The notes under the pieces are model-generated. The model was not told the origin of the DNA and searched no databases. It worked only from the letters and a program-made list of their open reading frames with translations. From Microbulbifer thermotolerans (GTDB taxonomy: Bacteria > Pseudomonadota > Gammaproteobacteria > Pseudomonadales > Cellvibrionaceae), in contig NZ_FOKT01000005.1 of assembly GCF_900112305.1 (NCBI RefSeq), positions 1 to 64,000 on the forward strand: DNA of 64,000 bases, written 5' to 3'. Below, one piece after another: positions 9,198 to 15,954 of the stretch. The translations under genes and the position numbers were made by a program. Within the stretch, counting starts at the first letter, position 1; every line of letters starts with the position of its first letter.

Positions 9198-9220
9198 GTT
9201 AGCTCAGTATCTCCAGAGTA

Positions 9221-9300
9221 ATGTAGCGCCAAGGTCTGCTGATTTTTAAAGTGGAGGCGAAGCCGGAGCTTGAAAAATTCCGCAGCACATTTTGTTATAT
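9221..9300. other. attC site (degenerate inverse core)
   Basis: Inverse core appears as ATGTAGC, then GCCAAGG; inner arms GGAGGCGAAGCCGGAGC; core GTTATAT at 9294-9300, overlapping the stop of the next gene. About 80 bases. Confidence 0.65.
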
Positions 9301-9819
9301 TATTTCTTCACCTAATGTTTCTACCACTTTTATAAGCCAATTTTTAAAAGTACGCCATGAATTTATTTCGGTAGAAACATTTACGTATTCAAAAACTGGG
9401 TACTCATGGCAATAAATGTCAAAATTATTTGGACCTTCTCTATTCATGGTAAATCCAATGTGGTCGCCCATTGAATTAGATACACCTATCATACAAAAAA
9501 GGTCAGTGATAGGTTCTTCTTCGTCCATAGTTTTGAGCTCTTCATGAGTCTTAATAATTTTATCAAGAGTAAAAATATCAATGCCTAAGCCAAGCTGTGG
9601 ATCATTGAACAAACATGTATTACCTATTTCCTTCATGAACGTTCTAAACTCAGTAGGAAACCGCCAACTCAACGCCTTCTCTGCGGAAGCGATTTCTTCA
9701 TCTGAGTAGACTTTAAATTGGTGGAATTCGCAATGAACGTTTTTGCCAATATGGATAGCTGCTCCATTACTTTTAGCAATCCAACTTTTTAATTGTTCGA
9801 TTGCTTGATCGTACGTCAT
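9295..9819 (-). CDS. SMI1/KNR4 (SUKH) family protein
   Basis: 174 residues of the SMI1/KNR4 superfamily, whose bacterial members are mostly immunity proteins against polymorphic toxins. Seen: the family signature EEIASAEKALSWRFPTEFRTFMKEIGN near residues 41-67, the FSLDKII-like segment (DIFTLDKIIKTHEEL), and the C-terminal INSWRTFKNWLIKVVETLG. Carried as a single-gene cassette with no cognate toxin beside it, so likely an orphan immunity gene. Confidence 0.85.
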   Translation of the reverse strand: MTYDQAIEQLKSWIAKSNGAAIHIGKNVHCEFHQFKVYSDEEIASAEKALSWRFPTEFRTFMKEIGNTCLFNDPQLGLGIDIFTLDKIIKTHEELKTMDEEEPITDLFCMIGVSNSMGDHIGFTMNREGPNNFDIYCHEYPVFEYVNVSTEINSWRTFKNWLIKVVETLGEEII

Positions 9820-9834
9820 TCTATCTCCGCTGTA

Positions 9835-9944
9835 ATATAACGCTTAAAGCACGCCCAATACCGGAGCTTGAACTTTGTGCGAGTATTTTGGCGCACAAAA
9901 CTCAAGTGGAGAGTATTGGATTGCCGTGACTTTTTTTGTTATGT
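9835..9944. other. attC site
   Basis: 110 bases from ATATAAC to GTTATGT. Arms pair well: CCAATACC ... GGATTGCC region, and TTGTGCGAG ... GGCGCACAAAACTC. Confidence 0.85.
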
Positions 9945-9961
9945 GTTTTATACTGAATTGT

Positions 9962-10237
9962 TTAAGTGATTGCATAATAACCAAAGACAACGATTGGGAT
10001 TAATATTGTAACCAATGTATACGCTACAAAATCTGAATATATATTTTTCTCTAGAGCCTTTAGTCCATCCCTGATTGAAAGCAGAGATATTACGGTTAGA
10101 GCTAAGCCCACATAAATTGGCCAGCTTTCATAATCACCCCACCCCATATAAATATAGATGGGGCCTAGTACGGAACCAACCCAAGCTACGACTACGGCTT
10201 TAGCTCCTATATATGATACATAAAGGTCTTGATTCAT
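9962..10237 (-). CDS. Small cassette membrane protein (about three TM segments)
   Basis: 91 residues, largely hydrophobic: AVVVAWVGSVLGPIYIYMGW, WPIYVGLALTVISLLSI, and DFVAYTLVTILIPIVVFGYY. No family recognised. Between two attC sites. Confidence 0.75.
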   Translation of the reverse strand: MNQDLYVSYIGAKAVVVAWVGSVLGPIYIYMGWGDYESWPIYVGLALTVISLLSIRDGLKALEKNIYSDFVAYTLVTILIPIVVFGYYAIT

Positions 10238-10244
10238 GGTTTAC

Positions 10245-10375
10245 ACATAACGCCCTTTAGCATGGGCCGTAGTGGAGGTGTTTTTGATATTAGCGTTAGC
10301 GTACAGCATAAAAAATACCGGAACGGAGGTCCAGCCGAAGGCGGACATGGCTAAATTGGTTATGTGTCGCTGCTT
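10245..10375. other. attC site
   Basis: 131 bases from ACATAAC to GTTATGT, with paired arms (GCCCTTTAGCATGG ... CGGACATGGCTAAATTGG). One of the longer sites in the array. Confidence 0.85.
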
Positions 10376-10409
10376 GCACAGCCAAGGGATACCCCCAACC
10401 ATAAACAAC

Positions 10410-10637
10410 CTAAAAAACTGGGACAGCCAAATATAGAGCCACCACCATAATCCGCAAAACCACAACGGAAGCAGCCTCTTTCCAATTGCTGATAAATAGC
10501 GCGATCCCGCTTTCATGAACCCAAGATCCATCGGAAGTATAAGTAACCCCTTGATTGAGGAATACAGTAACAATAATGGAAGTAGCCAGACCCATCACAA
10601 TTGCTATCAATACACTTTTCGTAATTATTTTTTTCAT
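10410..10637 (-). CDS. Small cassette membrane protein
   Basis: 75 residues from the ATG at 10637 (MKKIITKSVLIAIVMGLATS), chosen over an ATG at 10652 because the hydrophobic N-terminal segment then follows the usual MKK start. Two hydrophobic segments: SVLIAIVMGLATSIIVTVF and ASVVVLRIMVVALYLAVPVF. No family recognised. Confidence 0.65.
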   Translation of the reverse strand: MKKIITKSVLIAIVMGLATSIIVTVFLNQGVTYTSDGSWVHESGIALFISNWKEAASVVVLRIMVVALYLAVPVF

Positions 10638-10648
10638 AGAACTATGAC

Positions 10649-10732
10649 ACATAACGTTTTGCTAAAGGGCCGAGCGGCATAGCCGCCAGGTCCAAGTGAG
10701 CGAAGCGAATGGCTTTGGGCAACTTGTTATGT
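10649..10732. other. attC site
   Basis: 84 bases from ACATAAC to GTTATGT; arms include GGGCCGAGCGGCATAGCCGCC and the sequence TTGCTAAAG opposite CTTTGGGCAA. Confidence 0.85.
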
Positions 10733-10735
10733 GCT

Positions 10736-11122
10736 TTAGTCTCCATCGAACACGACACCTACTTCTTTTGATTCGGCTTCATCAACAATTGATTCGAACT
10801 GTGAAATAAACTCCAGCACCTTGGATTTGCTCACTTTGGTGTATAAATCTTTTTCTTCAGGGTGTGTTTGTTTGCCGACAAACTCTTGCCAATATTCGGG
10901 CTTAGATGAAATTCTGTTTTTCACATCTTTTATGAGCCTTTTAAGATGTACCAACTCAATAGTCTGGAACGTAACTCCATCATATAGATCAATGTATTTT
11001 CCGGTTACTGAGCTTAGATGATCTATTTCAGGCCCCATAACCCAATAAAAAACTTCTGGTTCAAAAGCCAGTTTGTATTCCATTGATTTTGAATCTTTTC
11101 CGATTCCTATAACTAGAGACAT
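10736..11122 (-). CDS. Cassette protein, hypothetical
   Basis: 128 residues, soluble, acidic, no signal peptide. Predicted alpha/beta start (LAFEPEVFYWVMGPEIDHLSSVTGK) and a helical C-terminal half (LVHLKRLIKDVKNRI, VLEFISQFESIVDEAES). No family recognised. attC on both sides. Confidence 0.75.
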   Translation of the reverse strand: MSLVIGIGKDSKSMEYKLAFEPEVFYWVMGPEIDHLSSVTGKYIDLYDGVTFQTIELVHLKRLIKDVKNRISSKPEYWQEFVGKQTHPEEKDLYTKVSKSKVLEFISQFESIVDEAESKEVGVVFDGD

Positions 11123-11141
11123 TCTCTAATTCCTTGGTAAC

Positions 11142-11247
11142 ACATAACACCTCAAACACCGGCGTGGTGAAGTTGGCGGCTTTTGTGCGTTTTTTTTGCA
11201 CAAAAGATGACAGCTTTGCCACGTCCGCGTGATTTGACTTGTTAGGT
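11142..11247. other. attC site
   Basis: 106 bases from ACATAAC to GTTAGGT, with strong arms (CGGCGTGGTGAAGTTGGCGG and TTTTGTGC ... GCACAAAA ... GCCACGTCCGCG). Confidence 0.85.
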
Positions 11248-11250
11248 GAT

Positions 11251-11463
11251 TTATTCAATGTAGATTATATTACCATCTAAATCATAAACCTCTTCATATT
11301 GAAGGAGGCTTGATAAAAACTCTTTAAAAGTATTTGCTACCACGAGGCTATTACCATCATCAGTCTCTGTGACAATAACTTTGGGATCAGTTAGGGAATC
11401 GCTGTAGTCTAGAGCTAACCAAGTATGGCCATCACCTTCAAGTGCTGATTCATGGACACCCAC
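11251..11463 (-). pseudogene. SMI1/KNR4 (SUKH) protein, N-terminus lost to element insertion
   Basis: The first residues (MGVHESA) are encoded by the end of the Y1 element. The native part is the C-terminal end of a SUKH protein: GDGHTWLALDYSD (matching the family GDG..ALDY motif), then VIVTETDDGNSLVVANTFKEFLSSLLQYE. The N-terminal two thirds are not found on the other side of the element, so insertion was followed or accompanied by loss of DNA. Confidence 0.75.
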
Positions 11464-12805
11464 AAAATTGCTGATTCATGGACACCCACAAAATAAAAAG
11501 CTTTCGACGCCACCCATATTGCAACATTTCTTATCTCACAGAAAATACTGTTCATTTATACAATTGGGTGAATAGCCAAAATGGGACTCCCGCGCAAATC
11601 CCTGATCTCTCTCGAAGCTACGCCCTACTATCACTGCGTCTCCCGCTGCGTGCGCCGCGCTTTCCTGTGTGGCAAGGATGAGCGCTCCGGGCGCTGCTTC
11701 GAACACCGAAGGCAGTGGATCGAAGATCGCCTGCTGGAATTGGCCGAGGTATTTGCGCTGGATATCTGCGCTTATGCAGTCATGAGCAACCACTACCATG
11801 TGGTCCTGCATATCAATGCAGCACGGGCTGAAGCCTGGACGTTACGTGAGGTGGTGGACCGCTGGCATCAACTCTTTAAAGGATCTTCGCTATCCCAACG
11901 TTTTGCCCGCAACGAAGCCTTGAACGGTGCGGAACTTGCGCGGTTGGAGGAGATGGCTGCAGAATGGCGAGCAAGGCTAATGGATATCAGCTGGTTTATG
12001 CGGATGCTCAATGAATCTATTGCCCGGCAAGCCAATCAGGAAGATGGCTGCACGGGTCGTTTCTGGGAGGGCCGATTTAAGTCTCAGGCCTTGCTCGACG
12101 AACGGGCCTTGGCGGCCTGTATGGCCTATGTGGATCTGAACCCTATCCGGGCCAAAATGGCTGATACGCCCGAAACCTCAGACCACACTTCCATACAACG
12201 GCGTATATCAGCAGCTCGGGATGGCAAACAGCCACAAGAACTCTTCCCCTTCGCTGGTAACCCACGAGAACCGATGCCAATAGGACCGCCGTTTCAGTTA
12301 CAGGACTATCTGGAGCTGGTCGACTGGAGTGGCCGTTGCCTTCGTGAAGACAAGCGCGGCGCGATCGATGAACAACTGCCGCCGATTCTCGAACGGCTAC
12401 AGATCGACCCGCGGTATTGGCTTTATCTGAACCGTAACTTCGAAAGCCGCTTCAAGTCTCTGGTTGGCTGCGCACTTGGTGCGCAGCGCCTCTGAGCAAC
12501 TCGGAAGGCGCTGGTCTCACGGTATCCGCGACTGCGAGCGCTACCTATCCCCGTAGATCACTTCCTAAAATTTTTCCTGTCACGGAAAAACGCCATCGCG
12601 GGCTTCTGCGAAGGACTGATGCGCCACAACAAAGCTGTTTGGTGAAATTTCACATAGGACGCAGGCTCTACTTACCCGAATAGCAAGCTCTGGCAGCAGC
12701 GGACTAAGAGTGCAGCAGCTTTCCCATCAATGTTTCAATTGATGGGTGTCCATTTTTGTTTATTTTTTTGTTTATTTAATTTTTGTTTATGGGTGTCCAT
12801 TTTTG
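11444..12805 (+). mobile_element. Y1/RAYT-type transposon, full copy with duplicated ends
   Basis: Left end GCTGATTCATGGACACCCA occurs twice in tandem (11444 and 11470). At the right, TGGGTGTCCATTTTTG occurs twice (12743 and 12790). ATGGACACCCA and TGGGTGTCCAT form an 11-base inverted repeat. A subterminal hairpin CCCATCAATgtttcaATTGATGGG lies at 12723-12746. The body carries one intact Y1 transposase and about 240 bases of conserved non-coding tail (12496-12722), shared almost base for base with the deleted copy at 6738-7520. The doubled ends suggest one copy landed in another or a one-ended duplication. Confidence 0.85.
11581..12495 (+). CDS. IS200-like (Y1_Tnp, RAYT-type) transposase
   Basis: 304 residues of the Y1 single-strand transposase superfamily, REP-associated type. 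Seen: ISLEATPYYHCVSRCVRRAFLCG at the start, the metal-binding HUH motif in MSNHYHVVLH near residues 73-82, SWFMRMLNESIARQANQEDG, GRFWEGRFKSQALLDE, and MAYVDLNPIRAKM, the segment that usually carries the nucleophilic tyrosine. Length is normal and the frame intact, so probably active or recently active. Confidence 0.93.
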   Translation: MGLPRKSLISLEATPYYHCVSRCVRRAFLCGKDERSGRCFEHRRQWIEDRLLELAEVFALDICAYAVMSNHYHVVLHINAARAEAWTLREVVDRWHQLFKGSSLSQRFARNEALNGAELARLEEMAAEWRARLMDISWFMRMLNESIARQANQEDGCTGRFWEGRFKSQALLDERALAACMAYVDLNPIRAKMADTPETSDHTSIQRRISAARDGKQPQELFPFAGNPREPMPIGPPFQLQDYLELVDWSGRCLREDKRGAIDEQLPPILERLQIDPRYWLYLNRNFESRFKSLVGCALGAQRL

Positions 12806-13542
12806 CTTAACAGCATAAGTTCAGATAACTTTTGTTCTGCTGTACGACGATAGCAATAAGCGAGACTAAGGTGTATGCTATCGAAATTATCTAGATCACT
12901 CATTTGGTTTGTGAGTTTACAATATGCCTCTCTATAATCTCTCCAAGAAGTAATAGAATTGTCAAAACTACTTATAAGGCTTTTCCCTTCAGGAGTAAGC
13001 TCTAAATCTCTCCTAATCTTCTTTTCGATAGCTTCAATTTTTTTCTCTGCTATTTTATTATGAGCCCAGCCACACTGTGCTGCGCCCCACTTCCCACCTG
13101 AATCTTCACAAGGGTCATATGCAGATAATTCAATACAACGAATAATTATATCTTGATTTTTGCTTGCCCGACAAGATTGACGATCAATCACAAAGTTTGG
13201 TTCATTAATAAAACCTGACAAAGTATCTCTTAGGCGTTCAATTCGCTCTTTATAAGTAGATTTACATTTTTCAATATCAATACGACAGGAAGAATTTCTA
13301 AGCGTTATCCATTTTCTTTGTTCTTCTCTCACTTTTCTAACTTCATCTGAATTGTTAGAAAGGGTCTTTATTAAGGATTTATAAACATCTGAAAGGTGTT
13401 CATCTAGGTAGCTAATAGAATGATTAGAGCATATCAAATGTTCAGCATCGTTACCTGCTTTTTTACAATTAAAACTCGCTGAAAATGATGGCGCAGAAGT
13501 CAATATTGATAGTATAAAAGAGATAATTATAACTTTATTCAT
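12787..13542 (-). CDS. LprI-like (DUF1311) exported protein with element-derived C-terminus
   Basis: 251 residues with a signal peptide (KVIIISFILSILTSAPSFSAS). Two LprI/DUF1311-like repeats: one with FNCKKAGNDAEHLICSN and VREEQRKWITLRNSSC, one around IRRDLELTPEGKSLIS and WRDYREAYCKL. This family includes a mycobacterial lysozyme-inhibiting lipoprotein; here the role is unknown. The last residues (NGHP) and the stop are encoded by the end of the Y1 element, so the native C-terminus and its attC are probably lost, though only a few residues seem missing. Confidence 0.75.
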   Translation of the reverse strand: MNKVIIISFILSILTSAPSFSASFNCKKAGNDAEHLICSNHSISYLDEHLSDVYKSLIKTLSNNSDEVRKVREEQRKWITLRNSSCRIDIEKCKSTYKERIERLRDTLSGFINEPNFVIDRQSCRASKNQDIIIRCIELSAYDPCEDSGGKWGAAQCGWAHNKIAEKKIEAIEKKIRRDLELTPEGKSLISSFDNSITSWRDYREAYCKLTNQMSDLDNFDSIHLSLAYCYRRTAEQKLSELMLLSKNGHP

Positions 13543-13557
13543 TGGTTGCCTTTTATC

Positions 13558-13677
13558 ATATAACGCCCAGCGCAGGCACAGCCAGAGCGGAGCATATTTT
13601 GTGTTAATGTTTGAGCGACAGCGAGTAACATAAAAAGTGCGTAGTGTTGGCTGTCGCTCTGCCGCTGTTTGTTATGT
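13558..13677. other. attC site
   Basis: 120 bases from ATATAAC to GTTATGT, with long arms (CGCAGGCACAGCCAGAGCGG opposite CTGTCGCTCTGCCGCTG). The core overlaps the stop codon of the next cassette gene. Confidence 0.85.
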
Positions 13678-14082
13678 AATTATTTCCACTGAGCCAAGGC
13701 CAGAAAGAAGATGTCTTCTGAATTCCTCAAACTTCTTGGCCGGGAATACGAAGCTAGGAAATTTTCCTGGCTCAATCTGATTATAAGGAAGAGTAAAATA
13801 GCAGTCATTCTCAACAACTTCTAAGGCTACTTTTTGAACCTTATTGACAGGGATGGACACTTCGGAAAATGCTATTTTTCCACCTGAAAATTTCACAAAA
13901 CTTACCGGATCTTCGACCTTCTGGGGGCCACTTTCCTTGAATAGAGCTATCAGTAGGAAGATATTGGTAATAGCGCTTAGCTCTAAGAGCTTAAATTCAT
14001 ACTCTGTAGTCAGGACGAACAAACAGTACACGACTACAATTGCACACCAAATAATCAGCATTCTAAGTCTGTACTTTTTCAT
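13672..14082 (-). CDS. Cassette membrane protein
   Basis: 136 residues: two transmembrane segments at the N-terminus (LRMLIIWCAIVVVYCLFVL and LLELSAITNIFLLIALF), then a soluble beta-type domain (FSEVSIPVNKVQKVALEVVEND). The layout of two TM plus a small beta domain recalls membrane-anchored PH-like proteins, but I cannot assign a family. Confidence 0.75.
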   Translation of the reverse strand: MKKYRLRMLIIWCAIVVVYCLFVLTTEYEFKLLELSAITNIFLLIALFKESGPQKVEDPVSFVKFSGGKIAFSEVSIPVNKVQKVALEVVENDCYFTLPYNQIEPGKFPSFVFPAKKFEEFRRHLLSGLGSVEIIT

Positions 14083-14103
14083 TGCACTTTAGCTCTTATG
14101 ATT

Positions 14104-14248
14104 ACATAACGCCGTCAGCAGGGGCGGCCAATGCTGTGCACGTATTGTGCGAAAATGGGAGCGCAGCGACCCGCACAATATGTGAACAGCGTTGGACGTC
14201 CCGCGGAGGGCCGAAGGCCCGGAGCTTTACTGCTTGGCATTGTTATGC
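14104..14248. other. attC site (long)
   Basis: 145 bases from ACATAAC to GTTATGC, the longest in the array, with inner hairpins (GGGCGGCCAATGCTGT ... ACAGCGTTGGACGTCCC and ATTGTGCG ... CGCACAAT). The core end overlaps the 3' end of the next gene by about 20 bases. Confidence 0.85.
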
Positions 14249-14667
14249 ACCTTACTTTTAGCCCACTCTAAAGCCCAGCCCTCATGTGCGTTCCCACGAT
14301 TGTAAACCACCATTAATGTATTTTCTGACGTTAATATTTCTTGTTGATCTTGCAGGAAAACTAAGAATACCGCATTTTCTGAAAGGTCCGGACTTTTGCA
14401 TGGCTCCGCACTTAGGTAAAAGTAGCCTTCTCGCGCAACCTCTCCTTTTAATATTGGAGAAATAGCAGAGTAACGCCACCTAAGATGAGGTGGTCCATCT
14501 AAGTGTTCTGCTTCAACATTTGCCAAAAATACGACTTTTGCTGCTTCATATGCGGAATTCAAAATATCAACTCTATCGAGTGATTTTCGATCGCCACAAT
14601 AAATATCAATTGCTAATGCCTTTCCACTAAAGGTGAATACTAAGAATAACTGAATTACTCTAGTCAT
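14227..14667 (-). CDS. Cassette-encoded exported protein
   Basis: 146 residues with a cleavable signal peptide (MTRVIQLFLVFTFSGKALA). The mature part has two Cys (IYCGD, EPCKS) and beta-type segments (NAVFLVFLQDQ, TLMVVYNRG). The stop lies inside the attC, so the last residues (VHNNAKQ) are specified by the recombination site. No family recognised. Confidence 0.75.
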   Translation of the reverse strand: MTRVIQLFLVFTFSGKALAIDIYCGDRKSLDRVDILNSAYEAAKVVFLANVEAEHLDGPPHLRWRYSAISPILKGEVAREGYFYLSAEPCKSPDLSENAVFLVFLQDQQEILTSENTLMVVYNRGNAHEGWALEWAKSKVHNNAKQ

Positions 14668-14676
14668 GCTCTTGCC

Positions 14677-14733
14677 GCATAACGCCTTGGATAAGCCGCC
14701 GCTTTAGCGGTCGGCTTAATTCACTTGTTAGGC
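14677..14733. other. attC site (minimal, canonical)
   Basis: 57 bases from GCATAAC to GTTAGGC with near-perfect arms: AAGCCG-ccgctttagcgg-TCGGCTT inside TAACGCCTTGG ... CACTTGTTAGGC. This is the size and layout of a textbook 59-base element. Confidence 0.92.
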
Positions 14734-14736
14734 AAT

Positions 14737-14949
14737 CTAAAGTATCTTATCTAAAGGCAGACCAACCTCATCCTCTATAGATTTGTATTCGGATTTTAGG
14801 TACTCCAGAAACTGTGTTAATTGTAAATGATGTTCTTCATAGTCGGATCGATCCCGAATTGTCTCACTATTTAACAGGCTTTCAGTGTATAACACTGCAT
14901 CCCTAACTGCGGAGAGCATTAAAGGCGCCCATGTATTCGGTATTTCCAT
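14737..14949 (-). CDS. Putative immunity/antitoxin partner of the Tse2-like toxin
   Basis: 70 residues, acidic and predicted all-helical (WAPLMLSAVRDAVLYTESLL, HHLQLTQFLEYLKSEYKSIEDE). The ATG overlaps the toxin stop by one base (TAATG) and no attC separates them, so the two genes travel as one cassette. Small size, acidity and coupling fit a neutralising partner; I recognise no family, so the role rests on context. Confidence 0.7.
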   Translation of the reverse strand: MEIPNTWAPLMLSAVRDAVLYTESLLNSETIRDRSDYEEHHLQLTQFLEYLKSEYKSIEDEVGLPLDKIL

Positions 14950-15413
14950 TATACAGCTTCCTTAATTAAGTCTTGCGCAAGTGAGTTCAGCAACATCTTA
15001 AACCGCCACAATGGCATATCAAAAGCTGGGGCAATTGTATAATGGGTTGCATCAAAGCGCGAATTATACTCATCTTTAACTATGGCAAGCCCATAAGGTA
15101 GTGTTGTGCCTTTAGGAATTCGAAAATATTCCCAATTTTTTCCTTTAGGAAGCCCCGGCTTGTCAAAGGTACTTAGGCCTCGCGGTCTTTCTTTGACCTT
15201 TACCCACTTTTCCTTCCCGACATTTTCTATTTTAATATCTGCTGGCCGAGGCCGACCATTAGATAACATATACGGTTCCTCTACAAATTCGAAGGGCTCC
15301 TTGTTCGCTTTAACGTTCATCGCCCTCCATAAATTGATTGGGACCTGCCCATCAAAATACTTCTCTATCTGATTTTTCGATAGTAATACGTCCTTCAAAA
15401 CAGTAGCAGTCAT
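14949..15413 (-). CDS. Tse2-like ADP-ribosyltransferase-type toxin
   Basis: 154 residues resembling Tse2, the type VI effector toxin of Pseudomonas aeruginosa whose fold is related to ADP-ribosyltransferases. Shared blocks in order: an N-terminal INLWRAMNVKA segment (Tse2 has LYRAVFKA), RPRPADI near residue 54, GLSTFDKPGLP near 80, FRIPKGTTLP near 97, and DEYNSRFDATHYTIAP.FDMP near 114-132, where Tse2 has YNKRLQATHYTIMPAKPM. No signal peptide or MIX/PAAR domain, so nothing shows it is a secreted effector; in a cassette it more likely works as a toxin-antitoxin or addiction module. First gene of the array. Confidence 0.82.
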   Translation of the reverse strand: MTATVLKDVLLSKNQIEKYFDGQVPINLWRAMNVKANKEPFEFVEEPYMLSNGRPRPADIKIENVGKEKWVKVKERPRGLSTFDKPGLPKGKNWEYFRIPKGTTLPYGLAIVKDEYNSRFDATHYTIAPAFDMPLWRFKMLLNSLAQDLIKEAV

Positions 15414-15448
15414 TGCTGTATTTCATCCTTTTAAAATTAGACGATACT

Positions 15449-15455
15449 GCCTAAC
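15449..15455. other. Cassette boundary core site (attI or attC remnant)
   Basis: GCCTAAC on the plus strand, GTTAGGC on the minus strand, a perfect core upstream of the first cassette gene. The DNA beyond it has no symmetric attC arms, as expected for attI, and the minus strand before it reads AATAAAACTGTTAGGC. Bases 15456-15954 contain no integrase gene and no convincing ORF apart from a 36-codon minus-strand frame near 15660-15770. Confidence 0.5.
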
Positions 15456-15628
15456 AGTTTTATTCACAGTCCAGTGGCTCTATATTATCTTGGCTCTTGT
15501 TCACAGGCGCGCAATACCACACGCTGGAAAATCTCCATTGAAATCAATGAGATAACCTACAGCTCGATTTGAATTCAGGAGTTAAACGAGCAAGATGCTC
15601 AGTTATCTTTTTGTTGATGTGGCTCCAA

Positions 15629-15656
15629 GTTTTATCACTACGCCGTTTAAAGTCAA
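15629..15656 (-). promoter_or_regulatory. Candidate cassette promoter
   Basis: On the minus strand TTGACT (15656-15651), a 16-base spacer and TAAAAC (15634-15629), pointing into the array about 215 bases before the Tse2-like gene, where an integron Pc promoter would be expected. Match is good at -35 and moderate at -10. Confidence 0.35.
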
Positions 15657-15954
15657 CGAGTTAACAACTGCTCATCGGTGAATAAGAGCCGCCGTCTACT
15701 GAGCACGGGCTTGATATATCGGTTCCTGCAACAATGATGTTTGTATAAACAGTTTTCAGGGGCTCTACCATGGTCATGGGTGACGTTCGTCCCAGGATAT
15801 CCGCCCAAGCAACAGCTTCTTCAGTATGACGGCTGGATGCTCGGTGGAGTAACGAGGCTATGTGTTCTTGTTTGTCGCCCCCCTGTCTTGCTTTCTTTGT
15901 TTCAGTAGAAGCGAAACTGTCCTGATACAGGGGGGAATTGCGGCGGGTTGAGTT

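Noticed and set aside
10241..10573. 110-codon minus-strand frame
   Set aside because: It runs through an entire attC site and overlaps a better small membrane protein in another frame.
11061..11258. 65-codon minus-strand frame
   Set aside because: Spans the attC at 11142-11247; typical spurious reading of a recombination site.
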